From the IMG/VR virus record IMGVR_UViG_3300025138_000211, positions 1-30,322 of that record: 30,322 bases of DNA. One strand, 5' to 3'. Positions 24,466-30,322 of the stretch are shown one piece after another. Position 1 is the stretch's first letter. Each line of letters starts with the position of its first letter. Source of the DNA: a virus. The position numbers and the translations under genes are program-made. The notes under the pieces were generated by a model, which was not told the origin of the DNA, searched no databases, and worked only from the letters and a program-made list of their open reading frames with translations.

Positions 24466-25077
24466 TTAAAAGTTTTTTACTTCCAAACCACTACCTTTTT
24501 GAACATAATTTCCTTTTTTGTTTTTAGGTACTAATTTATATTTAAACTGTTTTACGTAAGCATTATCTTTTACTCCCTCATCACTTGCTTTTGGACCAGG
24601 TCCTAAATCAGCACCATTCCCAATTTCACCTTCTTTAGCTAAAGTATATCCTAATTCAGTATAGGCTTCATCATCGGCTTTAGCACCTTTTTTTCTAAAA
24701 GCATAAGGTGTTAAGTAAGACCCGGCACCACCAGAAGTAGACATTTCATCTACATCTGCTTCATTTACTCCCCTAGATTTTTTATATTCTTCTGGGTAGT
24801 TGTTTCTGGTATGAGTTCGAATAGCGTTTCTAAGGGATCTAGCTTGTTTGTAAATATCTAAAAATACTTTATCATCTTTAACTTTAGTATAAACACCTTT
24901 TGCTGTAGCAACTAAATCATCTGATTCGTCAAGTAATCTATCTATATTAGGTATTTGTGAAATAGACCAAGATATAGCACCTGTAGTAGGATTAATATCA
25001 GTAACAGTGGATTTAGTACCATTATCAACTTTTACATCACCTATTTCAAATTCTTTAAGTTTATATTTTTTTGCCAT
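24466..25077 (-). CDS. Unknown protein of the prohead-core block (STSGGAGSYLTPYAF motif)
   Basis: 203 residues from the ATG at 25077 (MAKKYKLKEFEIGDV); the frame is also open to a TTG two codons upstream, less likely as a start. The N-terminal 100 residues include a helix (RLLDESDDLVATAKGVYTKV, then IYKQARSLRNAIRTHTRNNY). A conserved-looking loop DEMSTSGGAGSYLTPYAF follows at about 110-130, then a Lys-rich basic tail. I have seen similar STxGGxxGYxTPYAF loops in small proteins near the protease of T4-like marine phages (from memory). The gene overlaps the end of the upstream gene by 17 bases. A core or internal head protein is likely but unproven. Confidence 0.6.
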   Translation of the reverse strand: MAKKYKLKEFEIGDVKVDNGTKSTVTDINPTTGAISWSISQIPNIDRLLDESDDLVATAKGVYTKVKDDKVFLDIYKQARSLRNAIRTHTRNNYPEEYKKSRGVNEADVDEMSTSGGAGSYLTPYAFRKKGAKADDEAYTELGYTLAKEGEIGNGADLGPGPKASDEGVKDNAYVKQFKYKLVPKNKKGNYVQKGSGLEVKNF

Positions 25078-25927
25078 TTGCAATTTGAATTTCGTTTACT
25101 AGTTCATAATATTGTAATAAATCAACTAGATTATTATTATTAATTTTAGTGGTTTTATCTAATTCAACAAGATATTTAGCTACTTCAGTAATTTTTATTT
25201 GAGTTGCTTTATCTTTAATAGTTTTAGATTCTTCAGATAGTTGGTTTTTTAATCCTTTAATTTTAGAATTATAAAAATTTCTTAAAGCGGGTGCTGAATC
25301 TACTGAATTTATAAATTCTTTAAGAACTTGTTTTTGCTCAGAAGATAAAGTGTCATATTTGTTGTTAAACTTTTCTAAAAGTACTTTATAAGTAAGAATT
25401 CTTAAGTCTTTATCATAAGTAGAAAATTCTTGAATAACATCTTTTTTAACTTCATTTTCGTTAATTTCCTTTTTAGTTAAATGTTCTAATAAAGTTATTT
25501 TATTATCTATTAACTGTTGGGAATTACTTACACCATTAAAATTATACCCTTCAATTAAAGTATATAAGGAAGCTAGCTCTTTATAATCTTTAATTTTAGT
25601 GCCAAAAAATACATCTAAATTATAATGAGCTTTTATTTCATTAATTAAATTATATTTTTGTTTTCTTAAAGAAGTTCTATTAAATTTTTTAGAAGACTCT
25701 AAAATAGTAGAAACTACCATATTTGCTCTTCCTTCATTTAAAACCTTAGATTTTAAAATAGATTCATATAATTTATATTCACGACCTAATGAAGTTTTTA
25801 CGAAATATTTCTTTAATATATCGATAGCTGGGGAGTCACCACCTTTTAATGTGTCCGCTGTAATTTGACGCACTAAAAGTTCAAATAAGATACCCGTATT
25901 TTTGTATTTTGAGTGTTTAATTTTCAT
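25061..25927 (-). CDS. Conserved helical protein between portal and core genes
   Basis: 288 residues. I chose the ATG at 25927; a TTG just upstream would add one residue. It is Lys/Glu/Leu/Asn-rich, nearly all helical, with no membrane segment. The start (MKIKHSKYKNTGILFELLVR) recalls a family of unknown function found after the portal gene in T4-like environmental phages. The recurrent promoter-like motif ends 15 bases upstream, so this is the first gene of a five-gene unit running to the protease terminator. A role in prohead core assembly is inferred from position only. Confidence 0.65.
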   Translation of the reverse strand: MKIKHSKYKNTGILFELLVRQITADTLKGGDSPAIDILKKYFVKTSLGREYKLYESILKSKVLNEGRANMVVSTILESSKKFNRTSLRKQKYNLINEIKAHYNLDVFFGTKIKDYKELASLYTLIEGYNFNGVSNSQQLIDNKITLLEHLTKKEINENEVKKDVIQEFSTYDKDLRILTYKVLLEKFNNKYDTLSSEQKQVLKEFINSVDSAPALRNFYNSKIKGLKNQLSEESKTIKDKATQIKITEVAKYLVELDKTTKINNNNLVDLLQYYELVNEIQIANGKKI

Positions 25928-25942
25928 CAAAAAATATATTTA

Positions 25943-25954
25943 TTTATAAATATG
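25943..25954 (-). promoter_or_regulatory. Putative late promoter for the prohead-core/protease unit
   Basis: Minus-strand CATATTTATAAA, ending 15 bases before the ATG at 25927. It drives the five-gene unit 25927-22389. Confidence 0.6.
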
Positions 25955-25963
25955 TAAAATTTA

Positions 25964-27871
25964 TTACTTCTTTAATTGATTTTCATCTAACAATGTAGAT
26001 GTATCTTTATCCTGCTCAAAAATTAATACTTTTTCATTCATTTTCTTGAACATATCTACATTTTTTAAATAAGATATTTGAGTATTTTCTAAAGCTAAAC
26101 CGGATTTATTTGTATCTGTTCTACTATTTCTTGAATCATTTTTATCCGTGTCTTTCATACGTTTAGTACCTAATGGGTCTTTGCCAAAGTTACTATCTTG
26201 TTTACCATGATTAGAAATACTATCTTTAGGACGACCTAATTTAGTATCGGGATCTGTATCATAACCATCAGGTACATTTCCTGGGTCTGAATACATTCTG
26301 CCTTTACCATATAATGAAGCTAAATCATGGGGAGTACCATATGATTTACCCGTTTCTACTGGGTCGTTACCTTCAGCTACTATTTGTGCATTTCTAAATT
26401 TACGTTTAGAATCTTCACGTATTAAGTCTCTATATTCATCATATTGGTCTTCAGATAAATGGAAAATATTATCATATATCCAATCTGATGGTAACAAATT
26501 ATTTTCTAATAAAGATTGTGCTAATTCAGTTTTAGACTTCATTAACTCAATTTTTTCTTGTTCAAAGATAATTGATGGAGTTTGCATTGATAACTCAAAG
26601 TTAGTTAATGCCTCATCTCTATATCCTTGAGCATATAAATGAACAAGTGCAATTTTATTTAACTCAGATACTAATATTCTTTGTAAACGTTCAATTGTAC
26701 GTGCAAATCTTATATCTTCGGCTGCTAAAGTTGCTTTACCTTCTATATTTTCATCGTACCCTAAAAAGGCTTTAGGTATTTTAAGTGCTGCAAATAATTT
26801 ATCTCTTAAATATTCAACATCTTGAATACCATCATAATCTAAACCTTTAGTAGTTTCTATTTTTGTTGTTGTATCATTTCCACGAATTGGGATATAAAAA
26901 TCCTCCATCATGTTCTGCATGTTATATTTTAAGTTATATTCCCCTGTCTTTTGGTCTACATAAGGAGTACGTTTCATATTAGTAATAGTTTTCTGCATGA
27001 AAGCATCTATTTCATTTGGTGGAATACCACCAACGTTCATATAGAAAATACGTTTTTCAGGTGCACGAGCAATTCTATGAATTAACATTGCATCCTCCAT
27101 TAATGTATATTGTTTAAATAACTTACGAGCAGGTTCTATATAAGAACGACCATAAGGTAAATAATTAACATCACCAATTAATCTAAAGTGAGCCATTTCA
27201 TAATTATCAAAATATATCCCAGGTGAATTATCATTTCCAGCACCTGGTACATTGTACATCCCGGTATTAGAATTAACTAAACCATCAGGAGAATATCTAT
27301 AACGAATTTCTGCAGGGTTTTTTGGATTAAATCCTTCTTGTCTTTCAATATGATATGCAGTATAAGGTACGACATTATAAACACCAAACTTTTCTGAAAT
27401 TTCTAATTTTAAGAAAAAATCTCCATATTTAGACATTTGTCTAACCCATGACCACATATTAAATTCAATATTTAATATATCATAAAATAGATTATATAAT
27501 ATTTTTTGAATATCTTCGTTTGAAGAACGAATAGATAAAACTTCACCCATATCATTTTTTAGGGTTGATTCATCTGCTATAATATCTAAGGCAGAAGCAA
27601 TAATCGCATCTGTATCCATTACATCATATTCTGAGTATAATTGTGGTCTTAAATATTGATAGTTAAAATTAAATTGAGCACCATATAATGAAGATGGGTT
27701 AGTAGAATGTATTCTGTTATACCTATCTACTAGTGAATTTGTCTGTAATTCACCATTTTGTTGAATTGTACTACTATCAATTACCTTGATTTGATTACCT
27801 CCCGTGTTACGGATAATTACATCAGTTGAAAATAATCTTTGTAGTCTACTAAATAAGCCTTTGTCTGCCAT
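25964..27871 (-). CDS. Portal protein (T4 gp20-like)
   Basis: 635 residues (T4 gp20 has 524). Conserved parts are RPQLYSEYDVMDTDAIIASA, ALDIIADESTL, VPYTAYHIERQEG, AHFRLIGDVNYLPYGRSYIE, MLIHRIARAPEKRIFYMNVG, and KIPKAFLGYDENIEGKATLA with ARTIERLQRILVSELNKIAL. It forms the ring at the unique vertex through which DNA is packaged and ejected. The extra length is mostly a polar C-terminal tail (about 515-635) rich in Asp, Asn, Lys and Ser, probably disordered. It follows terminase by 24 bases, with a promoter-like motif overlapping the terminase stop codon. Confidence 0.93.
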   Translation of the reverse strand: MADKGLFSRLQRLFSTDVIIRNTGGNQIKVIDSSTIQQNGELQTNSLVDRYNRIHSTNPSSLYGAQFNFNYQYLRPQLYSEYDVMDTDAIIASALDIIADESTLKNDMGEVLSIRSSNEDIQKILYNLFYDILNIEFNMWSWVRQMSKYGDFFLKLEISEKFGVYNVVPYTAYHIERQEGFNPKNPAEIRYRYSPDGLVNSNTGMYNVPGAGNDNSPGIYFDNYEMAHFRLIGDVNYLPYGRSYIEPARKLFKQYTLMEDAMLIHRIARAPEKRIFYMNVGGIPPNEIDAFMQKTITNMKRTPYVDQKTGEYNLKYNMQNMMEDFYIPIRGNDTTTKIETTKGLDYDGIQDVEYLRDKLFAALKIPKAFLGYDENIEGKATLAAEDIRFARTIERLQRILVSELNKIALVHLYAQGYRDEALTNFELSMQTPSIIFEQEKIELMKSKTELAQSLLENNLLPSDWIYDNIFHLSEDQYDEYRDLIREDSKRKFRNAQIVAEGNDPVETGKSYGTPHDLASLYGKGRMYSDPGNVPDGYDTDPDTKLGRPKDSISNHGKQDSNFGKDPLGTKRMKDTDKNDSRNSRTDTNKSGLALENTQISYLKNVDMFKKMNEKVLIFEQDKDTSTLLDENQLKK

Positions 27872-27885
27872 TGTATGTTATTATT

Positions 27886-27897
27886 ATTATAAATATT
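27886..27897 (-). promoter_or_regulatory. Putative late promoter for the portal gene
   Basis: Minus-strand AATATTTATAAT, overlapping the terminase stop codon (27896-27898) and ending 14 bases before the portal ATG at 27871. Confidence 0.6.
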
Positions 27898-29467
27898 ACT
27901 TAAGAAGCCAACTAATGTCTTCTTTTCCTCCATCTGTATCCATATGGTAGGGATTATCATTACCACTTGCAAAATATCCACCTTGGTATGATGTTCTGTT
28001 TACTTTTATGTTATCTAACGCCTTTCGGGTTGTTTCTAAACCACGTTGTTTATTTATTAAAGCTGTATCCCTAATATACATGGCTATACCAAAAGCCATT
28101 ACTAAATCATCATTATATCCAGTTTGGGCTTCTGCTCTACCATTTTTCCAAATAAACACTTTCATTTCTGCAACTAACCTCTTTGATTGGATAGTTACAC
28201 CTTTATCTGCTATATACTCTTGAAACTTCCCTATTACCATAGGTCGTGTTCTAGAGGACATTGTAAAACCTGCTACCAATTTTGAATGGTCCTGATATCT
28301 GTCAAAATACGAACTAGCATTGGCTGAGTCACTCTTTTGTGAATAGTAAAGATTAGAATATTGTCTATCAATAGCTACTTGTATAGTAGCCCAACCAATA
28401 TTAGCATTTTCTATCACTAACATTGCCTCATTATATTCTGTAGCTAATCCTACTAATAGATGTCCAAATTCTTTAGTACCTAATTGCCCTTTATATTCTG
28501 CAACTTGTACATTATTTTCAACATCTATTACATGGCATGTAGAAAAATCTTTTCCATCACCTCGGGCAACATCAGCAACAACTATGTAATCTCTTGAGTA
28601 ATCAGGAGATTCCCATACCCATAGGTTTTGGTCTGCTCCTCTTCTTTCCATAGGTTCTTTAATATGAGACTTTTCGTAAAATTCTAAATACTCATTATAA
28701 AATACTATATCACCTGAGGTACTAAAATCGCAATCACATTCTTGTGCAGCTAATCTAGGATCGCCTAATAATGCATCTTGGGCATCTCTCCATTTTTGAT
28801 CTCTTTCTGGGTGAACATACCAAGGTAATTTAATTGGTAAGAAATCGTTTTCACTGTTTTCAGCTTTAACCCATGTTTGATGAAACCAATTACCAGTACC
28901 ATAAGGAGTAGATAATACAATAGCACCACCACCTGTTGCTAGGGTTTGTTGAGCAGATGCCCATGTCTCAGCAATATTATCAATAAAAGCTGCTTCATCA
29001 ATTATTAACAATGATACTGCTTCCGAACGTGCAGCATCAGCATTTGAAGATTTTGCTTGTACTTTTGAACCATTAATAAACCTAAGTGATAGTTTATTAT
29101 TTTCCGCAGAATCTACTTTAAGCCATGAAGGTAAATTTTCCCACATGAATTGTACTTTTGTTACTAAGTTTCTTGCAGTTGCCTGTGTAGTTGCTAAAGC
29201 TAATATATTTTTATCTTTATGAAAGGTCATTAACCAAAGAGAGTAACCTGATACTAAAGTAGATATACCTAATTGTCTAGATTTTAGTATAGCACTATAA
29301 TCATTTTCTTGAAATAACGTTAATACTTTTTCTTGAAATGGGTACAGGTTGAACTGTATGCGACCACGTTGTGGATGCTGTATATAACAGTATTTACGCA
29401 TAAAATGTACTGGATCTTGAGCACATTTAAGATATTCTTGGCGTATAACTTTTTTTAAATCTGACAT
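27896..29467 (-). CDS. Terminase large subunit (T4 gp17-like)
   Basis: 523 residues. The ATPase half has the terminase-type Walker A KSRQLGIST (62-70), Walker B LLIIDEAAF (153-161) and the coupling-type LSTPYGTGN (185-193). The nuclease half has VVADVARGDGKDFS (296-309) with metal-binding Asp at about 299, and ends with NDDLVMAFGIAMYIRD. It packages and cuts DNA at the portal. T4 gp17 is longer (610), with a longer N- and C-terminus. The gene starts 4 bases after the putative outer spanin gene. No small terminase subunit is in the window; in T4 it precedes gp17. Confidence 0.94.
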   Translation of the reverse strand: MSDLKKVIRQEYLKCAQDPVHFMRKYCYIQHPQRGRIQFNLYPFQEKVLTLFQENDYSAILKSRQLGISTLVSGYSLWLMTFHKDKNILALATTQATARNLVTKVQFMWENLPSWLKVDSAENNKLSLRFINGSKVQAKSSNADAARSEAVSLLIIDEAAFIDNIAETWASAQQTLATGGGAIVLSTPYGTGNWFHQTWVKAENSENDFLPIKLPWYVHPERDQKWRDAQDALLGDPRLAAQECDCDFSTSGDIVFYNEYLEFYEKSHIKEPMERRGADQNLWVWESPDYSRDYIVVADVARGDGKDFSTCHVIDVENNVQVAEYKGQLGTKEFGHLLVGLATEYNEAMLVIENANIGWATIQVAIDRQYSNLYYSQKSDSANASSYFDRYQDHSKLVAGFTMSSRTRPMVIGKFQEYIADKGVTIQSKRLVAEMKVFIWKNGRAEAQTGYNDDLVMAFGIAMYIRDTALINKQRGLETTRKALDNIKVNRTSYQGGYFASGNDNPYHMDTDGGKEDISWLLK

Positions 29468-29471
29468 GCAG

Positions 29472-29876
29472 TTATTTTAATATAAGTATTACTCCACCTA
29501 TTGCTATTAGACCTGCGCCTCCTAAAATTTTATTTTTAAGCCTTTGTTTTTTAATTTCAAGTCTTAACTTATCGTTTAATTGTTTAGTAAATTCTAATTG
29601 AGATCCTTTAGTTGATAGTATAGAATTAAAATTACTTATTTGGAAGTTAAGATTATTAATAACACTATCTTTTAATACTACCTTATTTTCTAAGAATGAG
29701 TATTTAGTTGTTATTAAACTTAATTCTTTTTTAAAACTATCTCCAGTTATTAAGTCCTTAATTACTAGACGGACTATCGGTTTTTGTAATCGAATCGAGG
29801 TACTGTCTATAACGTTCTGTGAAAAACTGTTCAAGCTCATCATCCCTATAAGAATCAACATTATTAACTTTCTCAT
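29472..29876 (-). CDS. Putative outer component of a spanin pair (exported, coiled coil, C-terminal TM)
   Basis: 134 residues. The N-terminus MRKLIMLILIGMMSLNSFSQ is a signal peptide of the style common in Flavobacteriia. There is no lipobox Cys, so it is not a standard Rz1-type lipoprotein. Residues about 50-110 are coiled coil and about 117-133 (GGAGLIAIGGVILIL) form a C-terminal membrane anchor. Its 5' end overlaps the upstream membrane coiled-coil gene by 119 bases in another frame, the arrangement typical of Rz/Rz1 pairs that fuse inner and outer membranes at lysis. The topology differs from known spanins, so the call is tentative; a periplasmic or virion role is possible. Confidence 0.4.
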   Translation of the reverse strand: MRKLIMLILIGMMSLNSFSQNVIDSTSIRLQKPIVRLVIKDLITGDSFKKELSLITTKYSFLENKVVLKDSVINNLNFQISNFNSILSTKGSQLEFTKQLNDKLRLEIKKQRLKNKILGGAGLIAIGGVILILK

Positions 29877-30141
29877 TTGTTTGTTTTTTTAATATAACTA
29901 TTTTACTATCTTGCTTACTAATTTCTTGGTCTAATACTGATATTTGTGTGTTTAATACACCAATTTCTGATGTTAGATCTTCATTAATGTTATGTAAAGA
30001 ATTTATTTTATCATTTAAGGCTTCTATTTTACTATTATACTCAGTAATATATTCTTCCTCATTTGAGGAGTACATATTAACTAAATAATAGACACCAAAA
30101 AATACTATGGCGAAATATAAAAACCTTTCTTTAGATGACAT
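29758..30141 (-). CDS. Putative inner-membrane spanin (Rz-like)
   Basis: 127 residues. A single N-terminal membrane segment (about 7-23, FLYFAIVFFGVYYLVNM) is followed by a long coiled coil (35-95) and a conserved-looking end DDELEQFFTERYRQYLDSI. An N-in anchor plus periplasmic coiled coil is the plan of i-spanins. The last 39 codons overlap the next gene in a different frame. It starts on a 1-base TAATG overlap with the upstream gene. The lysis role is inferred; no holin or endolysin is visible nearby in the window. Confidence 0.5.
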   Translation of the reverse strand: MSSKERFLYFAIVFFGVYYLVNMYSSNEEEYITEYNSKIEALNDKINSLHNINEDLTSEIGVLNTQISVLDQEISKQDSKIVILKKQTNEKVNNVDSYRDDELEQFFTERYRQYLDSITKTDSPSSN

Positions 30142-30322
30142 TATATCTTTTTATTATCTAGAATACTTTCTAGTTCCTTTTTTAATTTAGTTTTATCTTT
30201 TAAGATTTTAACTAATTTTTCTTTATCAGCACCTTCAGCTTTAGAATACTTTTTAGCTAATGATTTCATCTCACGAGTTAATAAAGCTAATTCTTCTTTT
30301 GCTTTAGCTAAACCCTTAGTTT
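30141..30322 (-). CDS. Partial protein, C-terminal charged coiled coil (cut by window edge)
   Basis: 59 codons and a TAA at 30141-30143, with no start inside the window. The visible part is Lys/Glu/Leu-rich helix (KAKEELALLTREMKSLAKKY, KEKLVKILKDKTKL) ending ESILDNKKI. The stop overlaps the ATG of the spanin-like gene (TAATG), so translation is probably coupled. There is no recognisable family; it could be part of the lysis cassette or a small terminase-region protein. Confidence 0.6.
   Translation of the reverse strand, partial: TKGLAKAKEELALLTREMKSLAKKYSKAEGADKEKLVKILKDKTKLKKELESILDNKKI

Noticed and set aside
1-30322. CRISPR array, tRNA genes, insertion sequences, attachment sites
   Set aside because: No regularly spaced direct repeats, cloverleaf-like sequences, transposase genes or terminal inverted repeats were seen, and almost all bases are accounted for by tightly packed genes.

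Overview
The window reads as a contiguous block of the late (virion) region of a T4-like myovirus genome. It is AT-rich, every supported gene lies on the minus strand, and both ends cut through a gene. The order, read along the minus strand from the right edge, is: an unknown coiled-coil protein (cut), a probable spanin pair, large terminase (gp17-like), portal (gp20-like), four genes in the place where T4 has its prohead-core genes, prohead protease (gp21-like), scaffold (gp22-like), major capsid (gp23-like), PhoH, a small beta-rich virion protein, three neck/tail-completion proteins (gp13/14/15-like), a small coiled-coil protein, tail sheath (gp18), tail tube (gp19), a tail-assembly chaperone (gp26-like) with a frameshifted extension, tape measure, and baseplate genes (tube-initiator-like, LysM/gp53-like, a very large hub with a C-terminal muralytic domain, and an unknown). 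It ends in a family A DNA polymerase cut by the left edge.

The host is probably a member of the Bacteroidota, most likely a flavobacterium. Genes start after A-rich leaders with no Shine-Dalgarno sequence, and the putative outer spanin has a signal peptide ending in the SFSQ style common in Flavobacteriia. This is inference; no host gene is present.

Two things stand out. First, an identical 10-base core, ATATTTATAA read in the direction of the genes, occurs ten times. Nine copies are in gene junctions and one is at the extreme 3' end of phoH; nearly all lie 11-38 bases upstream of a start codon, and I saw no copy elsewhere by eye. It looks like a phage late promoter with no -35 box. Its 8-base core TATTTATA is exactly the reverse complement of the T4 late promoter TATAAATA. 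Second, the chaperone gene (11387-12115) is followed by a 94-codon open frame with no ATG, GTG or TTG start. The two frames can only be joined inside a 23-base interval holding a run of seven T, which points to programmed frameshifting (+1 or -2) as in the tail-chaperone genes of other long-tailed phages.

Intrinsic terminators follow the protease, the major capsid, the tail tube and the chaperone extension. Together with the repeated motif they divide the block into about nine short transcription units, so the high-copy proteins (capsid, sheath, tube) can be expressed separately. The scaffold-capsid unit lacks the motif and instead has a leader with two hairpins. No tRNA, CRISPR array, insertion sequence or attachment site was seen.
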